Positions 34,446-43,591 of a DNA stretch of 64,000 bases are shown here, piece after piece; the stretch's first letter is position 1, and each line of letters begins with the position of its first letter. The stretch comes from Yoonia sp034652275. GTDB lineage: Bacteria; Pseudomonadota; Alphaproteobacteria; Rhodobacterales; Rhodobacteraceae. Under the pieces are notes generated by a model. That model ran no database searches, was not told where the DNA came from, and saw only the letters and a program-made list of their open reading frames with translations. Where the stretch lies: NCBI RefSeq assembly GCF_034652275.1, contig NZ_JAXIWG010000001.1, forward strand, positions 682,001-746,000. The letters run 5' to 3'. The position numbers and the translations under genes are program-made.

Positions 34446-35048
34446 ATGGACGGTTTCACACTCGTCGACGCAGGCGTGGCAATCATTGTGTTGCTTTCGG
34501 GGGTGCTGGCCTACAGCCGTGGCCTTGTGCGCGAGGCGATGGCGATCCTCGGCTGGATCGGGGCGGCGATTGTCGCCTTTATTTTCGCGCCACAGGTCGA
34601 ACCGCTGGTGCGGCAGATCCCGATTGTCGGCGATTTTATCGGCGACAGTTGCGAACTGGCGATCATCGCGGCCTTTGCGGCGGTCTTTGCGCTGGCGCTG
34701 GTAATCGTGTCGATCTTCACGCCGCTGTTTTCCAGCGTGGTGCAACGCTCGGCCCTTGGCGGCGTGGATCAGGGGCTAGGGTTCTTCTTTGGCGTGCTGC
34801 GCGGCATCCTGCTGATCGCGGTCGCGTTCTTTGTCTATGACACGATCTTTGCGACGCAGGCGATCGCGCAAATTGATGACAGCCGGTCGGCAGGTGTTTT
34901 CGCCCAGTTGACCGCGCGGATCGAGGCGCAGAACCCCGAACAGGCGCTGGGCTGGATCACCCAGCAGTATCAGGATCTGGTCGGCAACTGCGGCGCGCCC
35001 GCAACTGAAATCACCCCGATCACAGACCCCGCACCCGTCACCGAGTAA
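34446..35048 (+). CDS. cvpA: CvpA family membrane protein
   Basis: A 200-residue inner-membrane protein with four predicted helices and the CvpA (colicin V production) pattern FTLVDAGVAIIVLLSGVLAYSRG and GGVDQGLGFFFGVLRG. CvpA proteins affect envelope homeostasis. The tail after residue 160 is soluble. As in E. coli it precedes purF, a classic pairing, though here a terminator and promoter gap separate them. Confidence 0.92.
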   Translation: MDGFTLVDAGVAIIVLLSGVLAYSRGLVREAMAILGWIGAAIVAFIFAPQVEPLVRQIPIVGDFIGDSCELAIIAAFAAVFALALVIVSIFTPLFSSVVQRSALGGVDQGLGFFFGVLRGILLIAVAFFVYDTIFATQAIAQIDDSRSAGVFAQLTARIEAQNPEQALGWITQQYQDLVGNCGAPATEITPITDPAPVTE

Positions 35049-35071
35049 ACGGTCGGTCAATGCAAACGAAC

Positions 35072-35102
35072 AAAGCCACCGCAGCCTTGCGGTGGCTTTT
35101 TC
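35072..35102 (+). terminator. Rho-independent terminator after cvpA
   Basis: AAAGCCACCGC, loop, GCGGTGGCTTTTTC: strong stem and T run 24 bases after the cvpA stop. Confidence 0.88.
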
Positions 35103-35209
35103 ATTGCCGGATGCGCTTTGATGCAGATCATCATGATCGTTTCGTGACACCTGCGCCGACAGCGACTAAGTAGAAGCAAATCGCCCTCCCACGGATTCGG
35201 AGCAGCCCA

Positions 35210-36679
35210 TTGTCTTGCAAAGACCTTCCCGCCCATCCCTTTGACGACGACAAACTGCGCGAGGAATGCGGCGTCTTCGGTGTCGTGGGTGTCACCGATG
35301 CGTCGAACTTTGTGGCCCTTGGCCTGCATGCGCTGCAACATCGCGGACAAGAAGCGGGCGGCATCGTCACCCATGATCCCGCCACAGGGTTCAATCAGGC
35401 CCGCCGCATGGGGCTGGTGCGCGACAATTTCACCAACCAGAAAGTCATGGAAACCCTGCCCGGCACCATCGGGATCGGGCATGTGCGCTATTCCACCGCC
35501 GGATCGAAAGGCCAGACCGCGATCCGCGACGTGCAGCCGTTCTTTGGCGAATTCTCGATGGGCGGTGCGGCCATCGCGCATAACGGCAATCTGACCAATG
35601 CCCGCGCCCTGCGCAAAGAGCTGATCGAACGCGGTTCGATCTTCCAAAGCTCGTCGGACAGCGAATGCATCATCCATCTGATGGCACGCTCCATGGGCCG
35701 CAACATCCCCGACCGCATGGAAGAAGCCCTGCGCAAGGTCGAAGGCGCGTTTTCCATCGTTGCCATGACCCGCACGAAACTGATCGGCTGCCGCGACCCG
35801 CTGGGCGTGCGCCCGCTGGTGCTGGGGCAATTGGGCGATGGCTGGGTGCTGAGTTCGGAGACCTGCGCGCTCGATATCATCGGGGCCGAGTTCATCCGCG
35901 AGATCAAGCCGGGCGAAATGGTCGTCATCACCGAAAAGGGCGTGCAAAGCCATTTCCCCTTCCGCCCTGCCAAGTCGCGGTTCTGTATCTTCGAACATGT
36001 CTATTTCAGCCGCCCTGATTCGATACTTGGTGACCGGTCGGTCTATGAAACCCGCGAAAACATCGGCCGCGAGCTGGCCAAAGAGGCCCCTGTCGAGGCT
36101 GATCTGGTCTGCCCCGTACCTGACAGCGGCACGCCGGCGGCCATCGGCTACAGCCTGCAATCGGGGATTCCTTACGCGATGGGGATCATCCGCAACCAGT
36201 ATATGGGCCGGACCTTCATCGAACCCTCCGAGCAGATCCGCAACATGGGCGTGCGGCTGAAACTGAACGTCAACCGTGCGCTGGTGCGCGGCAAGCGGAT
36301 CATTCTGGTCGATGACAGCGTGGTGCGCGGCACCACCAGCCAAAAGATCAAGGACATGATCCTTGATGCGGGTGCCGCCGAGGTGCATTTCCGCATCGCC
36401 AGCCCGCCCACCGCCTGGCCGTGTTTCTACGGGGTCGATACACCACAGCGCGACAAGCTGCTGGCCGCGACCATGACCGAAGAGGAAATGCGCGTGCATA
36501 TCGGTGTGGACAGCCTGAAATTCATCTCGCTCGACGGGCTTTACCGCGCCGTGGGCCAGAAGAACGGCCGCGACCCTGCCTCGCCTGCCTATTGCGACGC
36601 GTGTTTTTCGGGGGAATATCCCGTGGCCCCATCCGACATGATCGAACAGGGGTTCCAGACCAAGACGGCGGCGGAATAA
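35210..36679 (+). CDS. purF: Amidophosphoribosyltransferase
   Basis: First committed step of purine synthesis: transfers glutamine amide nitrogen to PRPP. The 489-residue protein starts at TTG (CGGAG eight bases upstream; no ATG exists in frame before the catalytic region). The N-terminal nucleophile Cys18 lies in EECGVFGVVG, so a short propeptide is probably removed. Further motifs are HALQHRGQEAGGI, HNGNLTNA and the PRPP-binding IILVDDSVVRGTTS. Confidence 0.95.
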   Translation: MSCKDLPAHPFDDDKLREECGVFGVVGVTDASNFVALGLHALQHRGQEAGGIVTHDPATGFNQARRMGLVRDNFTNQKVMETLPGTIGIGHVRYSTAGSKGQTAIRDVQPFFGEFSMGGAAIAHNGNLTNARALRKELIERGSIFQSSSDSECIIHLMARSMGRNIPDRMEEALRKVEGAFSIVAMTRTKLIGCRDPLGVRPLVLGQLGDGWVLSSETCALDIIGAEFIREIKPGEMVVITEKGVQSHFPFRPAKSRFCIFEHVYFSRPDSILGDRSVYETRENIGRELAKEAPVEADLVCPVPDSGTPAAIGYSLQSGIPYAMGIIRNQYMGRTFIEPSEQIRNMGVRLKLNVNRALVRGKRIILVDDSVVRGTTSQKIKDMILDAGAAEVHFRIASPPTAWPCFYGVDTPQRDKLLAATMTEEEMRVHIGVDSLKFISLDGLYRAVGQKNGRDPASPAYCDACFSGEYPVAPSDMIEQGFQTKTAAE

Positions 36680-36781
36680 CGCCCGTCACGCGGTCTGCGC
36701 GGTTTTGACCCCGGCTTTCGGGTTTCATCGGCTTGTGTTCTGTGGCACCCCGACGCCAACAAGAGCAAGCAAAGATGACCC

Positions 36782-37045
36782 ATGTCCCAACCTGACACGT
36801 CCCCTGCCGCAGTACAGGCCACCACTCCTGATGCGCTGGCGCTCGACCGGCTGACGCTGATCGGGCTGTTCAGCACCACCGAAGGTCCTGCCGCCCTGCT
36901 CCGTGCCGCAGACGGTCAGGTCGCGCGGATTGTGCCGGGGATGCAGACCATGGGGCTGACGGTGACCGCCATCGGCGATACGCAAGTGTTGATCACGGAC
37001 AGTGCCGGTGTCACCTTTGCCATGCAACTGCCCCCGCGCGACTGA
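36782..37045 (+). CDS. Small protein with PilP/GspC-like core
   Basis: An 87-residue protein without signal peptide. The part LIGLFSTTEGPAALLRAADGQVARIVPG and VTAIGDTQVLITDSAGVTFAMQLP follows the small beta-barrel pattern of type-II secretion GspC and pilus PilP domains, which bind secretins. No pilus or secretion genes are near, so it may be a stand-alone relic or a regulatory domain. Likely cotranscribed with the SDR gene after it. Confidence 0.55.
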   Translation: MSQPDTSPAAVQATTPDALALDRLTLIGLFSTTEGPAALLRAADGQVARIVPGMQTMGLTVTAIGDTQVLITDSAGVTFAMQLPPRD

Positions 37046-37086
37046 TCCCTCTTGACGTGGGCCTGCGTTCGTCGGACAGACGCGCC

Positions 37087-37731
37087 ATGACACAGATTGC
37101 TTTGATCACCGGCGCATCGCGCGGCTTGGGCGCGGCCCTTGCCCGCCAATTGGCACCAACCCATCACATCATCGCCGTGGCGAAAACCGTCGGCGCGCTC
37201 GAGGAACTCGACGATGCGGTGCAGGCCATTGGCGGGGCTGCGACGCTGGCGCCGATGGATATCACCGTCGATGCCGCCATGCAGCAACTGTGCCGCGGGA
37301 TTTTCGATCGCTGGGGCAAGCTTGATCTTTGGCTGCACACGGCCGTGCATGCCGCCCCCTTGGCCCCTGCGGGGCACATCGGCCCCAAGGACCTGAGCAA
37401 ATCCATGACGATCAACGTCGAGGCGACCGCCCGCCTGATCGCCTATGTCAGCCCACTATTGGGCCAGACCGGCAAGGCCGTGTTCTTTGACGACCCACGC
37501 GGCGGACAGCAGTTTTTCGGCGCCTATGGCGCAACCAAGGCTGCACAAATCGCTCTGGCGCAAAGCTGGCAGGCGGAATCGGTCAAGACCGGCCCGCGCG
37601 TCCAGATCCTGACCCCCGCGCCGATGCCAACCGCGACCCGCGCGCGGTTCTACCCCGGCGAGGACCGCAGCACGCTTGCCGATCCGGCAACAGAGGCGGC
37701 CCGTCTATTGCCGCTGATCCTGGGTCACTGA
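37087..37731 (+). CDS. SDR family oxidoreductase
   Basis: A 214-residue short-chain dehydrogenase with the cofactor loop GASRGLG at the N terminus and the catalytic YGATK (YxxxK) near residue 148. The preceding Ser position is Asp-Asp (FFDDPRGG) rather than the usual Ser, so activity is uncertain. It converges on the TetR pseudogene and overlaps its end by seven bases. Confidence 0.85.
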   Translation: MTQIALITGASRGLGAALARQLAPTHHIIAVAKTVGALEELDDAVQAIGGAATLAPMDITVDAAMQQLCRGIFDRWGKLDLWLHTAVHAAPLAPAGHIGPKDLSKSMTINVEATARLIAYVSPLLGQTGKAVFFDDPRGGQQFFGAYGATKAAQIALAQSWQAESVKTGPRVQILTPAPMPTATRARFYPGEDRSTLADPATEAARLLPLILGH

Positions 37732-38162
37732 TCCGGCGCAGCGATCATGTCGATCAGTCGCAGCACGGCCGTGACCGGATCGTCATCCGTGGTCAGCGAC
37801 AGATGTTCCAGACCCAGATGGGCGGCATAGATCAGCGCGGCATCCTGCGGCTGTGACGGCCCCATGTCCGCAAGACAGGCGCGCAGGAAATCCATGCGCT
37901 GCGCATCCACGCGCATGACGGCCTCGCGCGCGGGGGCATAGGCCTGCGCCCAGCCACGGATTGCGGCATCTTCCCAATAGGTCAGCATCGCGGTTTTCAG
38001 ATCGGCAAGGTCCTTGAAACGCCATTAGAACGACCCTTCGGTCATCCCCAGATCCGTGGCGATGGGTTCCACCCCCAGCCCCTGCGCACCCTTCGCCACC
38101 AAGGCGTGAAAGCCCGCGTCGATCCATTCCTGCCGCCAGAGGCGCTGTGTCTTCTTTGCCAT
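37725..38162 (-). pseudogene. TetR family regulator interrupted by an in-frame TAA
   Basis: Read through, this is a 145-residue TetR regulator: MAKKTQRLWRQEWIDAG, the helix-turn-helix LGVEPIATDLGMTEGSF, then stop (TAA at 38027-38025, codon 46), then WRFKDLADLKTAMLTYW in the same frame. TetR proteins have a conserved Tyr exactly here (GSFYWHFKDL), so a single base change of TAC or TAT made the stop. Both flanks are in frame and intact, so the loss is recent or is a sequencing error. The nearest downstream ATG (37988) would give a product without DNA-binding domain. Its likely operators lie in the gap to the divergent membrane protein. Confidence 0.85.
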
Positions 38163-38171
38163 CCGCAAACC

Positions 38172-38185
38172 ATACGCCAGCGTAT
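38172..38185. promoter_or_regulatory. TetR-type operator, copy 1
   Basis: ATACGCCAGCGTAT is a 14-base palindrome with arms ATACG/CGTAT, preceded by ACC as in copy 2. Ten bases upstream of the tetR start, placed for autoregulation. Confidence 0.6.
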
Positions 38186-38208
38186 TGACTGCTGCAATGT
38201 GCGGCACC

Positions 38209-38222
38209 ATACGGTTGCGTAT
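38209..38222. promoter_or_regulatory. TetR-type operator, copy 2
   Basis: ATACGGTTGCGTAT has the same ATACG/CGTAT arms as copy 1, with centres 37 bases apart. It lies 18 bases before the start of the divergent membrane protein gene. Confidence 0.6.
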
Positions 38223-38240
38223 AGAAAAATGGAGCCTCGC

Positions 38241-38618
38241 ATGAACTTCCCTCTTATGGTCGCGACCGTCGTGATGGGCCTGACGGTCCTGCTGCATATC
38301 TTCGGTGGCGGCCCGCAATATCACGACGCCTATCAGCAGGTGCTGACCTCGCCCGAGCTTGCCGCGATGGCGGCGGTGTTGTGGCATGCGGTGACGGTCT
38401 GCCTGATCGTCTTTGCCGTCGCTTTGGCCTGGCTTGCGCGCCACCCGAACAGACCGCTGGCTATCGCCCTTTCGGCCTTGCAATTCGGCTGGGCCGTCTT
38501 GTTCGTGTTCTACGGGATCACGATGCTGGGAACGTTGTGGATCATGCCTCAATGGGTGATCTTTTGTGCGATACCGTTGCTGACTCTCTACGGTAGCCGA
38601 CAACCTCGCACCACATGA
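38241..38618 (+). CDS. Small four-helix membrane protein (predicted TetR target)
   Basis: A 125-residue protein with four predicted transmembrane helices and little else; the first loop contains GGGPQYHDAYQQVL and the second a conserved-looking LWHAVTV. GGAG lies seven bases before the ATG at 38241. Family not named by me. It is divergent from the broken TetR gene and shares the twin operators, so it should be the gene controlled by that regulator and may now be derepressed. Confidence 0.72.
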   Translation: MNFPLMVATVVMGLTVLLHIFGGGPQYHDAYQQVLTSPELAAMAAVLWHAVTVCLIVFAVALAWLARHPNRPLAIALSALQFGWAVLFVFYGITMLGTLWIMPQWVIFCAIPLLTLYGSRQPRTT

Positions 38619-38682
38619 CCACATGCGCTTGCCGCGCCGCCCCTGCTCGCTTAGGTACGGGCAGGGATAAAAATGGCGGCAC

Positions 38683-39468
38683 ATGCGTATTCTGATCACC
38701 AATGACGACGGCATCAACGCCCCCGGCCTGCAGGTTCTGACACGGATCGCGCAGGATATCGCAGGCCCGAAAGGCGAGGTCTGGACCGTGGCCCCCGCGT
38801 TCGAGCAATCAGGCGTTGGCCATTGCATCAGCTATACCCATCCCACGATGATCGCCGAACTGGCTCCCCGCCGCTTTGCCGCCGAAGGCTCGCCCGCCGA
38901 TTGCGTGATCGCAGGCATCTATGACGTGATGATCGACGCGCGGCCCGATCTGGTGCTGTCGGGGGTGAACCGCGGCAACAATGCCGCTGAAAACACGCTC
39001 TATTCCGGCACGATCGGCGGCGCGATGGAAGCGGCGCTGCAGGGCATTCCCGCCATCGCCCTGTCGCAATACTATGGCCCCCACAACCGCGATCTGGACG
39101 ATCCTTTCGATGCCGCAGCCACGCATGGTGCCGATGTCATCCGCAAATTGATGGCGCGCGATCTGTGGGATGACGCCGATTACCGGCTGTTCTATAACGT
39201 GAATTTCCCCCCCGTTGCCGGATCAGCCGTCAAGGGGATCAAGGCCGCCGCCCAAGGTTTCCGGCGCGGCACGCATTTCTCGGCCGAGGCGCAGACATCA
39301 CCCAGTGGACGGCGGTTCCTGTGGGTGCGGGGCGGCGCGCAGGATGTGGCGACCGAACCCGGCACTGACGCCGCCGTCAATCTGGACGGCTATATCTCGG
39401 TCACGCCGATGCGGGCGGATCTGACCGACCGCGCGATGCTGGCCACCCTGCAAGAGGCGCTGGCGTGA
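38683..39468 (+). CDS. surE: 5'/3'-nucleotidase SurE
   Basis: Metal-dependent nucleoside monophosphate phosphatase of stationary-phase survival. The 261-residue protein starts MRILITNDDGINAPG, with the metal-binding DD pair, and holds SGVNRGNNAAENTLYSGTIGGAMEA, the SurE signature with the catalytic Asn and Ser. Its stop overlaps the pcm start. Confidence 0.96.
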   Translation: MRILITNDDGINAPGLQVLTRIAQDIAGPKGEVWTVAPAFEQSGVGHCISYTHPTMIAELAPRRFAAEGSPADCVIAGIYDVMIDARPDLVLSGVNRGNNAAENTLYSGTIGGAMEAALQGIPAIALSQYYGPHNRDLDDPFDAAATHGADVIRKLMARDLWDDADYRLFYNVNFPPVAGSAVKGIKAAAQGFRRGTHFSAEAQTSPSGRRFLWVRGGAQDVATEPGTDAAVNLDGYISVTPMRADLTDRAMLATLQEALA

Positions 39469-40106
39469 GCTTTGACGCGGATACCAAGATGCAATTCCTC
39501 TATGCCCTGCGCAGCAAGGGTGTCACCGATACCCGCGTCCTGACCGCGATGGAACAGGTGGACCGCGCGGCCTTTGTGCGGGGCCTTTTCGCGGACCGCG
39601 CCTATGAGGACATGCCGCTGCCCATCGCCTGCGGGCAGACCATATCGCAACCCTCTGTCGTGGGGCTGATGACGCAGGCGTTGCAGGTCAATCCGCGTGA
39701 CAAGGTGCTCGAGATCGGGACCGGCTCGGGCTATCAGGCCGCGATCCTGAGCAAGCTTGCGCGGCGGGTATATACCATCGACCGCTACCGCAGTCTTGTC
39801 GAGGATGCGCGCGCGATCTTCGCCCACCAGCAGATCGCCAATATCACGACCTTCACCGCCGACGGCAGCTTCGGCCTGCCCGATCAGGCCCCGTTCGACC
39901 GCATCCTGCTGACCGCCGCCGCCGAGGACCCGCCGGGACCGCTGCTGGCGCAACTGCGCGTGGGCGGCATAATGGTGCTGCCGGTCGGACAATCAGACGC
40001 TGTGCAAAGCCTGATCCGCGTGACAAGGCTTGACACCGGCTATGATTACGACGAATTGCGCGCTGTCCGGTTTGTGCCCTTGCTAGAAGGGCTCGGACAA
40101 GAGTAA
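39465..40106 (+). CDS. pcm: Protein-L-isoaspartate O-methyltransferase
   Basis: Repairs isoaspartyl residues in aged proteins using SAM. The 213-residue protein begins with GTG (GTGA overlap with surE) and has the family motifs QTISQPSVVGLMTQAL and the SAM loop VLEIGTGSGYQAAIL, plus the DRILLTAAAEDPP segment. Genetic coupling to surE is conserved across bacteria. Confidence 0.95.
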   Translation: MSFDADTKMQFLYALRSKGVTDTRVLTAMEQVDRAAFVRGLFADRAYEDMPLPIACGQTISQPSVVGLMTQALQVNPRDKVLEIGTGSGYQAAILSKLARRVYTIDRYRSLVEDARAIFAHQQIANITTFTADGSFGLPDQAPFDRILLTAAAEDPPGPLLAQLRVGGIMVLPVGQSDAVQSLIRVTRLDTGYDYDELRAVRFVPLLEGLGQE

Positions 40107-40168
40107 ACTGCCACAAAATATGGTATCGTCGAGGGAACAAGCGACGACCCGGCACAAGGAGCGGTAGA

Positions 40169-41380
40169 ATGGCCCAAGGACAAAGCACCATCAGGACGGT
40201 ACTGCTGGCCGGCGTGGCCTTCACAGCCTTGGCGGCATGCGACACCATGGATTCCGATCTGCGCGATCTGGGTAACGGGTTCAGCACAGCGGGTGCCGTG
40301 CAGGAACTGCCCAACCGCCCCCGCCCCGATGATCGTGGCGTGATTTCCTATCCGACCTATCAGGTTGTGGTCGCCCGGCAGGACGATACAATCCGCGGTA
40401 TCGCCATCCGGCTGGGTCTGGATGCCAACGAGCTTGCACGGTTCAACGGGATCGAACCCGATACGATCCTGCGGCGCGACGAAATCGTAGCCCTGCCAAA
40501 CCGGCTGCCCGATGGCACCGTCGCGCCCGGTGGGCCTGCGACGCAACAGCCCTTTGATGTGGCCGCTGTTGCGACATCGGCGCTGGACCGTGCGGATGCC
40601 GCAGGCGGACCGATCACGGCGTCTGAATTGCCGCCTGCGGGTGGTGGGATCGTGCCTGCGTCAGCCCCCCCCGCCCCTGTCGCCGCGACACCCGCGCCCG
40701 GTGCGGAACCGATCCGCCATCAGGTCGCGCGCGGAGAGACCGCGTTTTCGATCTCGCGGCTATACAACGTGCCGGTAACGTCAATCGCGGAATGGAACGG
40801 GCTGAATGCGCAGTTCACGATACGTGAAGGCCAGTTCCTGCTGATCCCCCAAGGCGGGGCCGCCCCTCAGCGCACAGCCGCTCCCGCCGTGACCGCACCC
40901 GGTGCCGGCAGCGAGACACCCGTCCCGCCAAGTGCCGCCACGCCGCTGCCCGCGCCCCCAGCACCCGTTGCAGCGCCCGCAGCGCCCGATATCGGCACAC
41001 CTGCCCCACCTCCGCCACCTGCTGCCAGCGCCAGCAGGCTTGCCGCCCCTGTCCAAGGCAGCATCATCCGCGCCTATGCGCCCGGCACCAATGAAGGCGT
41101 CGATTTCGGCGTACCAGCGGGCACGGATGTGCGCGCTGCCGATGCTGGCACCGTTGCTGCCGTCACGACCGACACGTCGGGCGGATCCATCGTTGTGATC
41201 CGGCACGCGGACGGACTGCTGACGGTCTATACCCAGATGGACAATCTGACTGTGCAGAAGGATGCAAGCGTCAGCCGTGGCCAGGTCATCGGCAAGGTGC
41301 GCGCAGGCAACCCGAGCTTTTTGCATTTCGAGGTGCGCCGCGGACTGCAAAGCGTCGATCCGATGGATTTCCTGCCGTAA
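40169..41380 (+). CDS. nlpD: NlpD-like LysM/M23 lipoprotein
   Basis: A 403-residue lipoprotein (LAAC lipobox, Cys near residue 24) that probably activates cell-wall amidases during division. It has two LysM peptidoglycan-binding repeats (residues about 65-110, VVVARQDDTIRGIAIRLG, and about 170-215, HQVARGETAFSISRLYNVP), a long Pro/Ala linker, and a C-terminal M23-like domain (NEGVDFGVPAGTDVRAADAG, LHFEVRRG). The M23 HxxxD zinc motif is replaced by NEGVDFG, so the domain is degenerate, as in E. coli NlpD. Follows surE-pcm, the canonical order. Confidence 0.92.
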   Translation: MAQGQSTIRTVLLAGVAFTALAACDTMDSDLRDLGNGFSTAGAVQELPNRPRPDDRGVISYPTYQVVVARQDDTIRGIAIRLGLDANELARFNGIEPDTILRRDEIVALPNRLPDGTVAPGGPATQQPFDVAAVATSALDRADAAGGPITASELPPAGGGIVPASAPPAPVAATPAPGAEPIRHQVARGETAFSISRLYNVPVTSIAEWNGLNAQFTIREGQFLLIPQGGAAPQRTAAPAVTAPGAGSETPVPPSAATPLPAPPAPVAAPAAPDIGTPAPPPPPAASASRLAAPVQGSIIRAYAPGTNEGVDFGVPAGTDVRAADAGTVAAVTTDTSGGSIVVIRHADGLLTVYTQMDNLTVQKDASVSRGQVIGKVRAGNPSFLHFEVRRGLQSVDPMDFLP

Positions 41381-41383
41381 AGA

Positions 41384-42226
41384 TTACGGCAGGCGCACGC
41401 CCTGCCGTCCTGCCAGATCGGTGAAATACTGCCAGGCCACGCGGCCTGACCGGCTCCCGCGCGTCGCCTGCCATTCGATCGCCTCGGCGCGCAGGGTGGC
41501 ATCGTCGATGGTCACGCCATAAGCATCGCAATAGCCGCGGATCATCGCGAGGTATTCATCCTGATCGCAGGGATGAAACCCGAGCCACAGCCCGAACCTG
41601 TCCGATAGCGACACTTTTTCCTCGACCGCCTCGGAGGGCGAAATGGCACTCGAACGTTCGTTCTCGATCATGTCGCGCGGCATCAGGTGACGGCGGTTCG
41701 ATGTGGCGTAAAGCACCACGTTGTCGGGCCGCCCTTCGATCCCGCCATCCAACACCGCCTTGAGCGACTTGTAATGCGCATCGTCATGGCCAAACGACAG
41801 ATCATCACAGAACAGGATGAACCGCGCGTCGGATTTGCGCAGCAGGTTCAGGCAGCGGTTGATGCTGGGCAGATCCTCGCGCTGGACCTCGACCAGTTTC
41901 AGCGCCGGATGATCCGCCTGAACAGCGCCGTGGATCGCCTTGACAAGGCTCGATTTCCCCATGCCCCGCGCGCCCCAGAGAAGGGCGTTGTTCGCAGGCA
42001 AACCCGCCGCAAAGCGCTGGGTATTGGCCAGCAGCGTATCGCGCGACCGGTTCACGCCGACCAGCAGCGCCACGTCGATCCGGTTGATCCGCGCTACGGG
42101 TTCCAGCCGGTCAGGCTGCGTATGCCAGACAAAGGCCGCAGCGGCGCCGAAATCGGGTGCTTTCTGCGGCGCGGGATGCATCCGTTCCAGCGCGCGGGCG
42201 ATCCGTTTCAGCGTGTCCTTGGTCAT
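41384..42226 (-). CDS. DUF815 AAA+ ATPase
   Basis: A 280-residue ATPase of the DUF815 group: Walker A GARGMGKSSLVKAIH near residue 90, Walker B FILFCDDLSFG near residue 140, and sensor sequence VVLYATSNRRHLMPRDM. Function unknown. Its start overlaps the tatC stop (ATGA), so it is translated as part of the tat operon; this link is common in Rhodobacterales. Converges on nlpD with three bases between stops. Confidence 0.9.
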   Translation of the reverse strand: MTKDTLKRIARALERMHPAPQKAPDFGAAAAFVWHTQPDRLEPVARINRIDVALLVGVNRSRDTLLANTQRFAAGLPANNALLWGARGMGKSSLVKAIHGAVQADHPALKLVEVQREDLPSINRCLNLLRKSDARFILFCDDLSFGHDDAHYKSLKAVLDGGIEGRPDNVVLYATSNRRHLMPRDMIENERSSAISPSEAVEEKVSLSDRFGLWLGFHPCDQDEYLAMIRGYCDAYGVTIDDATLRAEAIEWQATRGSRSGRVAWQYFTDLAGRQGVRLP

Positions 42227-43089
42227 GCCTTTGGCTCGTCGTCCATCGCGGCATCGCCGTGCAGGTCGTCATCCCACAGCCCTTCGGCGCGCAGCTTTGC
42301 CTCGCGCTTGCGCTCGACGCGGGCGACCAGCTGGATCGACACCTCGTAAAGACCGTAGACCACCACGAACAGGATGACCTGCGAAATCACATCCGGCGGT
42401 GTCGCAAGGGCCGCAACGATCAGGATGCCGACGACCGCATATTTACGTGTTGCCCGCAGACCGCGTGCCGAAACCAGCCCCGCCTTGCCCATCAGCGTAA
42501 GCAGGACCGGCAACTGAAAGCACAGACCGAAGGCCACGATGAACTTGATCGTCAGGCTCAGATAGGCCTTGGCCGAACCTTGGAACAGGATACCTGCCGC
42601 CTGCGTGCTGCCTTCGGTGCCCGTCATCAGGGTGCCGGGTTGCTGGAAGCCAAGGAAGAACCCAAAGGCCAGCGGCGTAATGATGTAATAGGCAAAGGCC
42701 GCGCCCAGAAAGAACATGAACGGCGAGGCGACAAGAAACGGCAAGAACGCCCCTTGTTCGCTTTTGTAAAGCCCGGGCGCCACAAAGCGCCACAACTGGT
42801 AGGAAATGATCGGAAAACCTAAAATCAAGCCGCCCAGAAGCGAGATCGAAATCGCGACGAAGAAGCCTTCTTCGAGCGCGATGAACTGCAAATCACACGA
42901 CTGGTCGCGCGCGACCAGCGCGTCGCACAAAGGCAGCGTCAAGAAGTTGAACAACGGGTTCCACATCGTGAAGCTGATGATCATGCCGACGATAAAGGCC
43001 AGCACCGACCGGATCAGCCGGGTACGCAGTTCCGCCAGATGTTCGATCAACGGGGCGGAACTGTCGTCGATCTCGTCAGGGTGGCTCAT
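42223..43089 (-). CDS. tatC: Sec-independent protein translocase TatC
   Basis: Receptor of the twin-arginine translocase for folded proteins. The 288-residue protein has six predicted membrane helices and starts with APLIEHLAELRTRLIRS, the TatC cytoplasmic signature with the conserved Glu used in signal binding. The FLGFQQPGTL periplasmic loop and AFGLCFQLPVLLTLMGKAGLVS segment are typical. Coupled to tatB by ATGA overlap. Confidence 0.96.
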   Translation of the reverse strand: MSHPDEIDDSSAPLIEHLAELRTRLIRSVLAFIVGMIISFTMWNPLFNFLTLPLCDALVARDQSCDLQFIALEEGFFVAISISLLGGLILGFPIISYQLWRFVAPGLYKSEQGAFLPFLVASPFMFFLGAAFAYYIITPLAFGFFLGFQQPGTLMTGTEGSTQAAGILFQGSAKAYLSLTIKFIVAFGLCFQLPVLLTLMGKAGLVSARGLRATRKYAVVGILIVAALATPPDVISQVILFVVVYGLYEVSIQLVARVERKREAKLRAEGLWDDDLHGDAAMDDEPKA

Positions 43090-43565
43090 GCCTTGTCCTC
43101 GGGTTTGTCAGCCACGGGTTTGGGAGGGGCGGCCTTGCGCGGCGCCGGCTTTTTCGCAGGTGCCTTAGCTGTTTCCGGCTTGGCAGGGGCGGCTTTGACA
43201 GCGGCGCGGGCCGCTGTTTCAGCTTGGGTCTTGGCCAGATCATCCGTCATTTTGGCCTTGGCGGCCTTGCGCTGTGCCGCCAGTTCCTGCGTCGCCGGTC
43301 CTTTGGAAAAGCTTGTGGCATCCTTCAGCGCGTCTGCACCGAATTTCTTGGGATCGGACGCAGCACGGATCGTGTTGGACATTTCCTTGATCCCGGATTC
43401 GTCTGCGGCCGCTTCCATCGCACGGGAAAATTCGCGCGCCATACCACGGGCCTTGCCGGTGAACTGGCCCAAGGCACGGAACATGCCGGGCAGGTCCTTT
43501 GGCCCGATCACGATCAGGGCCACGATGCCGATCAGCACCATTTCGCTCATGCCGAGACCAAACAT
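43086..43565 (-). CDS. tatB: Sec-independent protein translocase TatB
   Basis: A 159-residue protein with an N-terminal membrane helix (MSEMVLIGIVALIVIGPKDLPG, with the TatB Glu at the front), an amphipathic helix, and an unusually long Lys/Ala/Pro-rich tail (residues 105-159) with AAPAKPE-like repeats. The N-terminal part decides TatB over TatA. Confidence 0.93.
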   Translation of the reverse strand: MFGLGMSEMVLIGIVALIVIGPKDLPGMFRALGQFTGKARGMAREFSRAMEAAADESGIKEMSNTIRAASDPKKFGADALKDATSFSKGPATQELAAQRKAAKAKMTDDLAKTQAETAARAAVKAAPAKPETAKAPAKKPAPRKAAPPKPVADKPEDKA

Positions 43566-43591
43566 GGCTGGCTATCCCTTCGGGGTGTTGA

